A stretch of 64,000 bases of DNA from Spinellus fusiger (Eukaryota; Mucoromycota; Mucoromycetes; Mucorales; Phycomycetaceae): assembly GCA_025094145.1 (NCBI GenBank), contig JALLLS010000089.1:1-64000 (forward strand). The letters run 5' to 3'. Within the stretch, counting starts at the first letter, position 1, and the number at the start of each line of letters is the position of its first letter. A program made the translations under genes and the position numbers. Shown in pieces: positions 36,189-47,302 of the stretch. The notes below the pieces were generated by a model. It saw nothing but the letters and a program-made list of their open reading frames with translations. It was not told the origin of the DNA and ran no database searches.

Positions 36189-36285
36189 TCATAGTCTTCC
36201 TTTTAAACACCGTCACATACACACACAAAGAACAGGAACAAAAGAAAGAAAAAGAAAAAGAGAAAAAGACATCTTGCGTTCTGTC
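36189..36285. promoter_or_regulatory. Compact shared (bidirectional) promoter region
   Basis: Only 97 bp lie between the two divergent start codons. The stretch is purine-rich on the plus strand (AAAGAAAGAAAAAGAAAAAG), giving a strong pyrimidine tract on the other strand. No TATA box is visible. The layout implies shared control or overlapping 5' leaders of VPS51 and the 36286 gene. Confidence 0.6.
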
Positions 36286-37369
36286 ATGCCACTCATCATT
36301 CCTTTTCGCTTTTCCTCGGTTTGTCTCCAAACATGTACAAGAAATCTTCGTTTTCCCATAAGAGGATTTTCATCGTCTACTCCACACTTTGATATTACTA
36401 AAAAAGACCCGAAAATGTTTCGTAAGCTATCACTGAGTCTCGTGTAAAGACAGACTTCTTCACTCACTTGTCTTGTTCAAAGCATGGTTGTTAAGCACAT
36501 CTCCTAGTCGTATTCCTAAATACCCTTACAGAAATGCAAACAAGGATTGGATTTTCTTGAACTATCTGCCTCGTTTTGTACAGAAATCACTATCTCAATT
36601 TATATGTGATCGGATTGTTACTCTCAACACAGGTGCAGACTATTATCCTGAGCAATTCTTAGTAGGAGGTAAGGCTGTTTTCTATTATTATTATTATTAT
36701 TATTATTATATGTTTGGCTATGAAAGAATAAACTGTACTATTGTAGCTGGCATGGCATGTCGTCATACTCTCGAAACACTCTCCAGGCATCTTACGAATC
36801 CACAAGAGGAGACCGAGGAGGCATTAAGCTTAATGATGAGTCTTACACTTCTTGAACGCCTTGAGACCGCAGCCTGTTACACGTTAGAAAAGACAGATGT
36901 AGTGGAAATTAGTCTCCCACAGATCTATGATGCTAATGTAAAAGATACCTGGGTTACTATGGGGAATAGCGAAGGATTGGAGGATTCGGAAAAATACGAG
37001 ACTATGGAGTGGAATACCCTTCAGATCTATTTGAAGCGATCCGTGTTTGATGATCACGGAGAGTCCTATAGAGACTATAGAGCCAAAACCATCAATGGAC
37101 TTATGGAGGGAGTCCAAATTGCTGTGGATGTGGAGATTGATGCCGACATCCACTACAGCATTAAACGTGAGGGCAATGTACTTATAGAAGATCGAGGCAG
37201 ACGATCCCTGGTGGTGCGTCTTGAGTCACCTTACTTTGAACCTGCTCATGAGATAGTGTCTGGGCGTGATGAAGCAGGCAATCCTATCAATGAATGGAGT
37301 TGGATTATTACTGATCTGGACTATTTACTTGAGAAGGATAAGCTGGATGAAGAGGCCAAGGAACAATAA
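36286..37369 (+). CDS. Probable mitochondrial protein, Tim44/MRPL45-like in outline
   Basis: The exons are 36286-36421, 36483-36668 and 36747-37369, giving 314 residues. The N-terminus is rich in Arg, Ser and Phe with no acidic residues (FRFSSVCLQTCTRNLRFPIR), as in mitochondrial presequences. The middle, DYYPEQFLVGAGMACRHTLETLSRHL followed by helices, resembles the start of the Tim44-like domain shared by Tim44, Mba1 and mL45. The C-terminal part is beta-rich (IHYSIKREGNVLIEDRGRR). The second intron contains a (TTA)n run. By chance it is fully open, so an unspliced reading would add a poly-Tyr stretch that I reject. The likely place of action is the mitochondrial matrix or inner membrane. 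The family assignment is tentative. Confidence 0.6.
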
Positions 37370-37521
37370 ACAGAACACTCCATGACAATAGCACTGTATA
37401 TCTTTTGTATCTTTTGTATTGTTTGTTTTTCATGAAGTTTATTTGTTACAAATGATCGAAGAAAAGAGAAGGCTAAAATACAACTCATTTTCTTTCTGCT
37501 TTCTTACTCTAACTAGTCTAT

Positions 37522-38130
37522 TTAAACAGCAACGCAGTAAGCTCTGCCATCGTCGAGGTTATCACACATGTGCTCGGCATTGTGGTGAAGACCAGTGTTG
37601 TACTGGTAGAGCTGAGCCTCACTGATCTTGTTCTTCTGGGCAATGATAGAGCAGCCATCACCAGGCTTAACAACGTAGTACTTCTTGCAGTTAGGGGCAG
37701 TATGGGGGGCAAGGTGGAGTCCAGCAGTGCTGGCACCACCAGTGCTAGGAGCAGGCTTGGTGGTGGGCTTGGTGGTGGGCTTGACAGAAGGCTTGGTGGG
37801 CTTCTTCACAGGCTTGGTGGGCTTCTTCACAGGCTTGGAAGGCTTCTTGGTAGGCTTGGTAGGCTTAGCAGCAATAACGTGTCTATCAACGGGGGTGTTG
37901 GCGCTGATGCAGTAAGACTTCTTGGGGACGAGGCTGTGGCATCTGTTACCAACCAAACCACGGTTCCATTCAGTGAATTGCTGGATAGAGAAACCGTTGG
38001 CCTTTGCAACAGAGAGACAAGAGTCCTTTGCAACAGCAGTGTAGAACTTCTCACACTTAATAGTGGGGTGGACAGCAGAGGCCATACCAGCAAGAGCCAA
38101 GGTAGCAGTAGCAATCAATGTGAACTTCAT
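37522..38130 (-). CDS. Secreted protein with two LysM domains
   Basis: This is a single-exon gene of 202 residues. A signal peptide is clear (residues 1-19, ending MASA). LysM 1 (about 25-75) runs from FYTAVAKDSCLSVAKANGFS to WNRGLVGNRCHSLVPKKSYC. A linker of Lys/Pro/Thr repeats (KPTKPVKKPT units, about 88-130) follows. LysM 2 (about 150-202) reads YYVVKPGDGCSIIAQKNKIS and ends in DDGRAYCVAV. LysM modules bind chitin or related N-acetylglucosamine polymers. Secreted fungal LysM proteins protect hyphae or hide chitin from host receptors, though many belong to saprotrophs. The basic linker suggests binding to anionic polymers or walls. A TATA box lies about 100 bp upstream. Confidence 0.88.
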   Translation of the reverse strand: MKFTLIATATLALAGMASAVHPTIKCEKFYTAVAKDSCLSVAKANGFSIQQFTEWNRGLVGNRCHSLVPKKSYCISANTPVDRHVIAAKPTKPTKKPSKPVKKPTKPVKKPTKPSVKPTTKPTTKPAPSTGGASTAGLHLAPHTAPNCKKYYVVKPGDGCSIIAQKNKISEAQLYQYNTGLHHNAEHMCDNLDDGRAYCVAV

Positions 38131-38228
38131 GATATGTTTAAGGATAAAGGAAGGGGCTCAAAAAGAGTTGGAATACGGATAGTGAGGAAGAGGAGGATAA
38201 TGAGAGAAGACATCCAAGAAGTAGGCTG

Positions 38229-38236
38229 CTTATATA
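38229..38236 (-). promoter_or_regulatory. TATA box of the LysM gene
   Basis: TATATAAG on the minus strand lies about 100 bp before the ATG at 38130. The spacing suits a strong inducible promoter. Confidence 0.5.
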
Positions 38237-38286
38237 GCTACTGGGAAATGCATAAGATGCCTGACATTTGCCTTTGTATTTTATGA

Positions 38287-40948
38287 TAAGCGAGTAAGTT
38301 TGCCTTTCCTGTCATTTCACTTAGACTCAGCAGTAATAAGACGTAACACTCGCCTATTGATCCTGGATTAAATAATGTTCGGCGCATGCTTGGAGGTTTC
38401 ACTGTACTCTATTTAATACTCCGTGATCACTCGACTATCGTCTTCATGTGTAACTCATCTGGGCTAAAGAGAGCCAATGCTCTAAATCCAATGGTTTAAA
38501 GGTGAGTACACAGAAGGAACTGAATCAAAAGCTATCTGCACTAGTCAGCTTATAACTAATCATTCGGACACTTGCTAGAACTACTGGTGATCATTAGACT
38601 ATTCCTAATAAGAAATGAGCAATTGAGTGGTAGATCAATGAAGAGACATAGTCAGTCGTTCCATAAAGTAGTTCATAAGCTGTGTAGCAAGGATTCTGTA
38701 AATTTCATCTTTCACGGAACCTCATGGCAAGTGGCATGAGATAAACTGGCCCATCCAATCTTTAGAAAATACATTTCAATCTATAAACAGCTATAAATTT
38801 ATAAATATTATAGGATAAACTCACCTTCAAGCAATTAAAATCAGGTTGTTACATGCTTACTTTAGATATCTTGCTACACGAGTTTTATTGATTCCAAAAG
38901 GGAGGCCTTGTTGGATTTTAGAACAAGTGTATTTTAAAACTAGGCATAAAAAAAAGGCCCTGGAAATATAGTCGCTTACTAAAGCTATACCAGCGTTTTA
39001 TCTGATAGCTTCTTATAAGAAAATGAATTTGAATTTACCTCTGTATTCCTGCCTATTTGCATACAGTTGTATTTTTCATTCCACCAGTCAACTCGGTGGA
39101 TCATACTAACCTCAATGAAAGAAAGAAAAAAGGGTACGGGTCTTAATTGGTGAGGTAATGGTAACTGACTAAAGCACTGCGGAAAACAAAATAAAAAATT
39201 GTAATATTTTAAAGCTCCATGTAGTGTAACACTGTATATTGTGTTTTGTAGCAGTAGCCTAGTACTCTATGGCCATCACTACCCACGCTATCTTTTAACA
39301 TGGACTCGTGGTCGTAGAGATTCATTAGAAGAATATCAAAGATGACTTCAATAAAAAAGTATCTATCTACAGGAATAGGTTTTGTTTAGATAGTCCGTTA
39401 AGTATCTTATTCAACAAAGTTTAGTATATTATAATTACAATTATAATTATAATTATAATTTAACAGTTACAGCTCATCATGTTTTAACAAATTCAGCGTG
39501 CTCACTGGCATGATTATGGCACTCTAAAAGGGATGTGAGTGGTGTGTGTTATGTTAATATTTCTAAACTCCTACATCAAACTGAATGGAAGGAGCAAAAT
39601 GAGAGAAAACTATCTTTACTAGGCAAAGTTATAGTGCTAAACAATACGTAGAGACCTAATTAACAATGAATAATGTCATTTCAACCTACAAAAACCAAAG
39701 TATACAACAAGTATCTACTGGTAAATTGTTGTTATATTGAGGCGCGGCCAAGTGCATTATGAATAGACATTAACATTAATCTGGTCTTATCATCTGGATT
39801 AAATGAAGATATAATATACCAGGAGAGTTTGTGTTATATATAAAATTATATACTATCTTTAATTATTAATGATACATTTTCTTGTTGATTTGACTCCTCA
39901 ATTTAAAGAAGTAAATGAACATAAAGTTAGCATAGATGATTAAAAAAAATCTTTGTATTTCTCCAAGAATTGTCAGAGTTTAGCACTGAAATCAAAATAA
40001 AAGTGGCAAATATCTATGCATAAGTTTATGCATACAACTGACTATTTAGCCACTCATATTGCCCTCTGTGGTATACGTTTGATACTAGCTTTGATTCTTG
40101 ACATAATCTGTTGTAAATTTAGTTTCACACCAGTCTCACTACTTCTGATAGGCTACACATGTCTACGCTTTTTTATATTGTTTATTCGTAACAACAAACC
40201 CAACCATAGAAGAAAAAGGCTCAATAGAGATTTTATGTGAACAGACCAACTAATCTTATTAATTCACTTGGGACAATACATCTACTATATTGTTAGATAT
40301 TTAAATAAATCTTTCAATTAAAAGAAGTAAGTGTTCTCTGTACTCTGTAAAGTATGTCTTAATAAAACAGGTACTCCATGGTCTTCCTAATATTTTCCAA
40401 ATAATAGTAGCTATATCAATAGATACTATTGGTCAAGTATTTTTAAACAATTTTATTTATAAATATTTCATTTCATTTGGGAATCATCTATTTTTATAAA
40501 TTATTTATATTTGCTCCTGGTTTTTCTATTTAAAAAAAGAAATTATTGCAATCTGTACCTCTGTTTTCAAAGTAGATATTTTCTGTGTATTATTGGCTCC
40601 ATAAAAGGATAAGATAATCATCTTTTAGACATGGTAACGAAGGATGGTACTTAAAATTCAGAATAATATTCTGGTGCGTACAGATAAATAAAGTCTTGAG
40701 GGTCTATTACCATTACTAAACTGAACACTACTTTGCTATGTGCATAATGTACTAGCTTAGAAGTATATGAATCCCTATAGTTAGTGCATGGTATTATTTT
40801 TATTTTATTAATATATAAATAAAATAAAATACATATGCTTGTTAGATCGATATGTGATCCTCAGATGCAATAACTTATTTACAGTTTAAAGTATCTAAAA
40901 CTTTCGAATATTGCGTTTTATCTTCATATGTTGTGTATGATGGCCATC
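38287..40948. other. Long AT-rich intergenic region
   Basis: I see no gene that can be supported. An (AATTAT)n stretch lies at about 39430-39462, and the 74-codon ORF at 40016-40240 lacks coding character. No transposon termini were recognised. Confidence 0.5.
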
Positions 40949-41538
40949 TTATATGATCTTGAGATGAATAAGGATGCATATAGAAAAGTACTCATGCATT
41001 TGAAGTAAGAGAGAGAAATAAAATATAGGCAAAATGAGATAAGAAAATATAAACCCTCTGATGAGGGGAGATGCAGATAAATGAGTGTTTGAGAATAACC
41101 TGTTTACAACAAACAAATTTAGTATAAAAAAAAAGATCAACATGAGCCAGACAGGTGGTTGGTGCAAAGACTTGCCTGATAAACTTTGGCTGCCTTTTAT
41201 TTTATATTTTATTTTTGATTCAAAGTGACCAGCAAGAATAAGGGTGTTACTTTTTTTGTATAACTTTTCATTATTATTAAGCGTCTCAACGTGGTCACAA
41301 ATTGCACTGAGAGGCTTGGGTGGGAAAACATATGGGTACAAGAAATAAGGGTGTTAATATACAAACTCACTGTAGCCACAATGAACACTTTTGTAATGTG
41401 GGGCAAGGATAGATCGCTAGAGGCTCTTAAGTCTTTATAAGAAGGGTTTCTGATAGATTTGGATACTACTGCCCTTCTTGGCAGGATGTATGTCTTATAC
41501 TGACAAGAACGAGGATACAAAGGATAGCAAGAGAACAA
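40949..41538 (-). CDS. Hypothetical protein, two-exon model
   Basis: The exons 41371-41538 and 40949-41314 join by a GTGAGT...CCCAAG intron with closed phase, giving 177 residues. The junction region (SLPHITKVFIVAT then PLSAICDHVETLNNNEKLYK) reads like real coding sequence, but I do not recognise a family. The C-terminal third is AT-driven and hydrophobic (VWLMLIFFFILNLFVV), and further introns could remove it. It lies just before the 41.8-kb transposon cluster and may itself be a relic. Confidence 0.3.
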
Positions 41539-42167
41539 TACAATAATACAATACTTGAGAGGAGTTCACTTATTTAGACCTAATGATGGCCAAGTTTAGC
41601 TATCTTGTACTTTAGCTATAGGAAGGCAACCTAGGCCTTGATCCGCTGCTAAAAATTAATGAACATTAAATTCTTACGAGAGAACTTAGGCCTTAATATT
41701 GTTCTCATAATCCGACCCTAAATAGCCACAATCTTAACCCGATTCTACACATTACAAAAAGATAAATAAGGTGACAAGGAAAAAGAACTTATGCATTTTA
41801 GATTCAGCATCATTTCTGTATGAACGACGTTATTTATCCAAAAATAATAGTATACACTCTTTCCAGAAATTATTGGTGCAAAAATTGTTGTGAAAATTGG
41901 TGCACTTTTATACTGAATTATTTATTAAACAACCATTCAGCATTGAACATGGATCAATTTATTTACAAAGATGGAAATGAACAATGAGCAATACTCGCTG
42001 CACAACGTCAGAAACTTTAGACAATACATGGAACTGAAGCCTCCAGAAAAGTAAGTCAAGGACAATAGACTTGATAAATTAGATGATGGCATCATTAAAA
42101 ATGAACAGATTACAAAAGCGAGCTATTGTTCATATAAAAAAGAGGATAAGGATAGGTTTTTTATTGG

Positions 42168-42905
42168 GTGTATGAGAAGCAATTTAGTGTCCGTGCTGCT
42201 TACAAAAAGGTCAATATACCTCCTACCACTGGTAAAAATTGGTTCAAAAAAGGAACAGAGCGTTTAAATAAGGATGAGGACTTACTTCACAGGAAAGGTG
42301 GTAGTAGTTCCAATAGTAATTCGGCTGGAATACCACCTAAACTTTGCAAAAAACACAAGGATTTTGTGGTTGACATGGTAGATGAAAAGACAGATATTGT
42401 CCTGGAGGAAATGATGGAGTGGTTGAATGTCCAGTCTATGAGTCTTGAAATCAAGAAGTCTACTTTGCATGACTTCCTCACCAATAAATGTCATTTCACA
42501 CTCAATAGAGCTCATTTCCATTTAGTAGAGTGAAATAGTTCCGAAAAGATTGAAGAAAGGTACAACTGGTTTACTCGTTGGTAGGAAACCGATATGGATT
42601 TTTGAGCAACTATGATTCCATTGACGAAGCAGGTTTGAAGAATAGAATAGCAGTAAGTGGTCCCATCCAGAGTCAAAAAAGTAAGGGTGGGACTGTATTT
42701 GATCATGGACAATGCCCGTATCCATAAAAATAGGGCTATTCAGCTTTACATTGAGGGTGGAGGATATGGCTGTGTCCATCTTCCACCTTATTCGCCTGAG
42801 CTTAATCCTATTGAGCAATTCTAGTCGGTTGTAGAGAGTAGACTCAAAAGAGAAGCTCTTTTGGATGAGGAAACATTATCCTCAACGATCTCATATTCTT
42901 TGTAA
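42168..42905 (+). pseudogene. DD34E transposase of element I, broken
   Basis: The first part (42168-42533) encodes the helix-turn-helix region (VRAAYKKVNIPPTTGKNWFK) and a linker, ending at TGA. Catalytic-domain codons follow in shifted frames. These give IDEAG with the first Asp (about 42614-42628), MDNARIHKNR with the second Asp (about 42705-42734), and LPPYSPELNPIEQF with the Glu (about 42780-42820), then TAG. The second Asp and Glu are 34 residues apart. All three catalytic residues remain, but stops and frameshifts make it inactive. Confidence 0.75.
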
Positions 42906-43071
42906 TAAAGTGCTGCTTAGTGACTTGCAAGGATTCTGTAGATAGTCCCAGTCCAGATTTGACGATTTATAGTTTTGGGCACTCGGTATGAGCTTGGAGA
43001 CACGCACGACTTTGGGGGAAAGTTAGCTGCTCTTGCAGGTGTACGTGTTGGGGGAGCTCTTGTGTAGTGTA

Positions 43072-43932
43072 CAGTCCCGTGTAATAAGTGACTAGACAAG
43101 AAATCAACTATTTTGATTTTCTTTTAAAAAATAAATAAAGGTATATCTATCAGTCTAAGATGTTCATAATAAAAGGTTCATAGAATAACACAAGATTTGG
43201 AAGAGTTGTTCTTTAGATGATTGTCTACATCCTCATTATAAATATATTGCTCAGTACTTTGTAGCAAAGACTTTATTTTTCATCACAGAAGAGTACCTCT
43301 TTGGTATGCTATCCACTAAATTTTCCAGAAATTCATTTGGGATCTTCTCCCATTTACTACGCAAGCATCGTTCAAGCTGTTTTGTATTGGATATGCTTGT
43401 AAGTGTCATAATAGGTTTTCTTGATGGTGGGGATGAAAAAACCCGAGTTCATTCATGTATTGTAAAAATGTGCTACGGCAAATATTCACGCCTGCATCAT
43501 TCATATTTTCAAATGATATGCAATTGTTTGCATAGGGTTTCTGTGAATAAACAAAACGATAGCCAGTTTTGAAGTAGGTGGCACTTTTTCAGGTCTTTCT
43601 GTACACATTTTGAGTTGAAGTGTGCCTTTATTTTTATACAACAGGACGATCCTGCCCACTGTGCTCTTTGGGATGTCGAGATCGTTAGCAGTCTTTTAAT
43701 AAGTAGCATGTATTTTCCATTGTCCTATGATTTGACCTCTAATAAACATAGCATGCTCTCTTCTTTTGGTGGGACTATCTTCATGTTCTTGTCTAAGAGT
43801 TGGCTGATTTTTATTTTTTAGATCATTTTTTGAATAAGTTATAAAAGGAAAGAAAAAGACCTCTATTTTATTTCTGAAGAATAAAAAAAATAGAAATCTA
43901 TCTTTTGTCTAGTCACTTATTATATAGGATTG
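43072..43932 (-). mobile_element. Element H: internally deleted derivative of element B family
   Basis: The termini match those of the element at 3185-4560 (CAGTCCCGTGTAATAAGTGAC on the left), and TA flanks both ends. At 861 bp it is shorter than the 1376-bp relative. It keeps the 3' end of the transposase (43255-43380) and the 5' end (43400-43835) but lacks the central catalytic part. It inserted into element I. This is the form expected of a non-autonomous, MITE-like deletion derivative. Confidence 0.8.
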
Positions 43933-43934
43933 TA

Positions 43935-44345
43935 TGGGACTCGCTTCTCTACCGCTGCGAGAAAGTATGGGGTTGAGGGTCAGGAAGCGGTACTCTGACA
44001 GTCAACCTGTGGGAACACGAAAAGACAGATAACGGCAACCTTCCTAACGACGGACCAACGAAAAGGACAAACAAACGAAATAAACAGGAACAGAGCAAGA
44101 ACCAACAATTACATTTCACCAAGGGTATACACCACCCCTTTATATGGAATCAAAGATATAGTGTAGGCTTCTCTTTATTTAAAATGTACACTTAGCTATT
44201 ATATACATTTCTCTTCTGAAACATTCCATTATTCTAACTAATTTTAGAAACTTCACCGATTCCCCACTTTCCTACGGCCATCCGTGCGAATAGGTGTTGT
44301 ATCACTGCCTACTCTACAGATTGTTTAGAAAGAAAATGTTTATAA
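43935..44345. other. Unexplained segment inside element I
   Basis: This lies between the right end of element H and the right terminal region of element I. It includes TGTGGGAACACGAAAAGACAG near 44010 and a CACCCCTTTATATGG stretch. It might be part of a further insertion such as an LTR fragment, but I found no flanking duplication or second copy, so its origin is open. Confidence 0.35.
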
Positions 44346-44562
44346 TAAATTCTTTTTTTTTGGTGCACTTGGTGCAGAAATGGAATGTACCAAATTTATT
44401 TTTATTTTTGCGCCAAAAATTTCCGGAAAGAGTGTACACTAGAATATTAAGAGGTTTGTAAAACACTGTCCTTCCACTAACAATGTCTTCCAAAAAGACC
44501 TGACTGCTGTAGAGATCACTCTTTTTTTTAAGGTATAATCTGGGTCTGAACTGGGTATAATA

Positions 44563-45900
44563 CAGTCACACAACATTAGAAAGTATACGATTTTCATTTT
44601 TTGAAATCCTGAAAAAAAGCATGCTTTACGGATATAAATGTTACGATCTCAAAACACATACTAATGACTTCAAATTCAACACAAAGTTAGTTTAACATAT
44701 TGTCTATAGTAATATATATATATATAAATTATTTAATATTTTGTTGGGCCACCTTTGGCATCAATAACTGCCTGGCAGCGATCCTTCATTGAGCCAACTA
44801 AACGTTCGGCAAGATCAACGTGGATATTTCCCCAAGCTTCTTCTAAAGCTGTCTTGAGCTCATCGATATTTTTGATACCGGCCCTCTTGTCATTGATTAG
44901 CTTATCAAGACAGCTCCAGAGATGCTCAATGGGGTTGAGATCAGGACTTTGGGCAGGCCAGTAATCAAAGCGCCTGATTTGATGTGTGTTTTTCCACCAT
45001 GTTGTATAGCCACCTGTATGGCAGCTAGCCCCATCTTGGAATATGAAGTCCCTGTCTTCCTTCTCATTTAGTTCAATGAACCATGGCAGAAATTTTCCTG
45101 CCAAAACGTTGACATGTACGTCCTGATTCACAGTGCCATCAACAAAGACCAAAGGCCCAAATCCACCCGCCCAGAAACAGCTCCAGATCATTATGCTGCC
45201 TTTCCTCCATTTGGTTGTAGGTATGATATGAGCAGCCTTATACCTCTCTCCGATCTTTCGAATCACTCTGGCTCTCCCTGGTAACCCTCTACTTCAAACC
45301 GTGACTCATCAGACCATACAATGCATCTCCGGTCCTCAGGAGTCCAATTAACCCATTCCTTCATCCTACAAAGTCTTTTCTTCATATTTTCTTCAGAAAA
45401 ACTTGGCTTGTGTGCTGCGAAGTAGGGACCAAACCCAATCTAATGTATATATCTGATGAATGTTGCTCTACAGATGATTATCTCATGTGCCTTAAGTTCC
45501 AAATTTATGTAGTTATAGGAGGCAAATGGGTTGCCTCTTAGAATGGCCTCAAGTCGTCTGAGGTCTCTCTCGTTAAGTTTTTTTGGTGCACCAGAACTAG
45601 GTCTTGGTAGAGGTGTACCATTAGTCTTTATTCTACTAATGATCTTTTGGACAGTAGACTTGCTAATACCAATGACCTTTGAAATGGCACCCATGGAGTA
45701 TTTTTCTTTTTTAAGCCAGTAAACACCCCAGTACTCTCTTTATTCAAGCTTATTATAAACTCTAGAGTTTTTAGTTGAGGATTCTGCGTTTGAAATTTGA
45801 GATTGCTTAATGGAATGTGATTCAGTGGTTAAAAGAAGAAGAATCATGTTTAAAGATGTATAAATTAGGAGGTCGTATACTTTCTAATGTTGTGTGACTG
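44563..45900 (-). mobile_element. Tc1/mariner element G
   Basis: The element is 1338 bp with perfectly matching terminal inverted repeats of at least 27 bp (start CAGTCACACAACATTAGAAA) and TA at both flanks. The termini are related to, but distinct from, those of elements A and C. Perfect termini suggest a recent insertion. The transposase is on the minus strand. Confidence 0.9.
44733..45694 (-). pseudogene. Tc1 transposase of element G, one stop and one frameshift
   Basis: The 5' part (45440-45694) holds the helix-turn-helix (SKVIGISKSTVQKIISRI) and ends at TAG in RYIH*IGFG. The middle continues in the same frame with VWSDESRFEVEG. It then shifts near 45275-45290 into the frame of the 3' part (44733-45266). 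All catalytic residues are intact: VWSDES, IFQDGASCHT and SPDLNPIEHLW. The protein ends DAKGGPTKY. Two lesions in an otherwise clean gene agree with the youth suggested by its perfect termini. Confidence 0.85.
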
Positions 45901-45983
45901 TATAATCGAACCATAATGTTGCTGATTATTAAATTTGATGATACAATACAATTAAGAAAGCTAAATAAGAATTTAAAATGTTA

Positions 45984-46472
45984 TGTGAGATGGTGGAGTG
46001 TGACCACTCTATCTTCTTGGTTGTTTGATAAAAGCACCATTAGCATTGACAAGTAGAATAACCCACACATCATAGGGAATAAAATAGCAATTAGTATAAA
46101 AAGGGTAGTTTTCTACTTCTTTAATAAAACAGACCTTGAATTAGAGTTACTTTCTGGAGTATAAACAAGATAGGCTATCCTTGACTTGGATAGTGGACTG
46201 TTTCTTGATACCAACTTGTCTTCTTTGTGCTTCCTTCTCTTTCGTTGGTTCTATTCTAGATTTGCACCAAGTGCCATAGTCAATCCAAAAACTTGTTTGC
46301 TTCCCGTTCTGTTACCTCGCCCCTGTCTTTGCCTACACCTCCCTACATCTCCTATTTCTCACACGGACAAGGACATCCCCAAACCACACACTCTCTGCTC
46401 TATTTTTGTGCCATTAGCCAGTCTTTCAGGCTCTAAGTGTCTCGATTAATATCTTTAGTGTCCTAAATTACA
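45984..46472 (+). mobile_element. Solo LTR, copy 2
   Basis: This is 489 bp, exactly the length of the inverted copy at 19466-19954 and nearly identical to it. It starts TGTGAGATGG and ends CTAAATTACA. A 4-bp duplication, GTTA, flanks it (45980-45983 and 46473-46476). A TATAAAAAG motif lies at 46095-46103 and AATAAAA motifs around it, as expected of an LTR. The 87-codon ORF inside (46186-46449) is not a gene. Confidence 0.85.
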
Positions 46473-46556
46473 GTTAGAGTTATTTTGATTTTTCGGGTAT
46501 TTCCTATTTATTTTTGTGTTAGGCATAATGGCTATTTATGAGAATCTAGGATGAAT

Positions 46557-46659
46557 AAATATAAATACACATACACAAACACATACACATACACAAACAC
46601 AAAAACAAAAACAAAAAACAAAAACAAAAACAAAAACAAAAACAAAAACAAAAACAAAG
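46557..46659. repeat. Compound (ACACAA)n-(CAAAAA)n microsatellite
   Basis: The sequence starts as ACACATACACAAACAC-type repeats and changes into about ten AAAAAC units. It gives chance open frames of Lys/Asn repeats. Confidence 0.85.
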
Positions 46660-47302
46660 TACTTAAAATGAATCCGTTTCATTATCGTTTTATGATTTTT
46701 ATATACGAGATGGTGGTAATTAGTAGAAGAAAAATCAAAAGTAAGGAGATTAAGAGATTGTTGATAAAACACTCTTGTTACTCTATGGCAAGGCTGACAT
46801 TTATTTGCAATATACTACATCAATAGCTTCAGTGAGAGAGCTTTCATCTGATAAATTACATTAATGTCTTAAGCCAGCATAGCCTGATCAATGGCTTATA
46901 AGCTTACTGGTACTAGGTCTAGTAATTTATTGATTAACTAAAGGTTTTGTTTCAAGTGATAAAAGATCTCTATATTAATCAATAGAATATATGTTTTATG
47001 TGTTAGCACTAAAAAGAGGAAGAAAAAAGGTAAATACCCATGATCAACAAATGGACATTTCAGGAAATGATCCCGATTGGCTACAAGACGACCACATATG
47101 TAATAACTTGGAAGTATAGGTTGTAGTCAAGCACTCCACTATATTGTTAGACAGCATTTTTCCTTACTTCTGTATTATTGTAAGAAAGTTGAATACCCCA
47201 CAGATCTATCTAGTTCATAGATCACTAATAAGAATAGTAATACTGTGATAACTCCATAACCACTCAAACAATAATTAATCAGCTGCTTAAATTAATAGGC
47301 TA

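Larger units (their letters stand above)
41855..44434 (+). mobile_element. Tc1/mariner element I, interrupted by element H
   Basis: The inverted termini begin CACTCTTTCCAGAAATTATT on the left. On the right the complement reads CACTCTTTCCGGAAATTTTTGG, ending at 44434. TA flanks both ends. The 2.6-kb length is explained by an 861-bp insertion (43072-43932) and by extra sequence to its right. It is a third transposase family in this window, with a PPYSPELNPIEQ third-motif block. Confidence 0.8.

Noticed and set aside
36669..36746. Poly-Tyr stretch in an uninterrupted ORF across 36476-37369
   Set aside because: It is a (TTA/TAT)n run inside a GT-AG intron that happens to be open. Removing the intron restores a smooth helical sequence (FLVGAGMACRH).
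37570..38286. Plus-strand 238-codon ORF opposite the LysM gene
   Set aside because: The minus strand has a signal peptide and two LysM domains. The plus reading is a Gly/Leu-rich shadow of the Lys/Pro/Thr linker.
44010..44320. A third solo LTR (TGTGGGAAC...CTCTACA)
   Set aside because: The ends look like TG...CA, but the flanking four bases do not match and no second copy exists in the window.
46186..46449. 87-codon ORF as a gene
   Set aside because: It lies wholly inside the solo LTR, and the other LTR copy gives no supporting evidence of coding selection.
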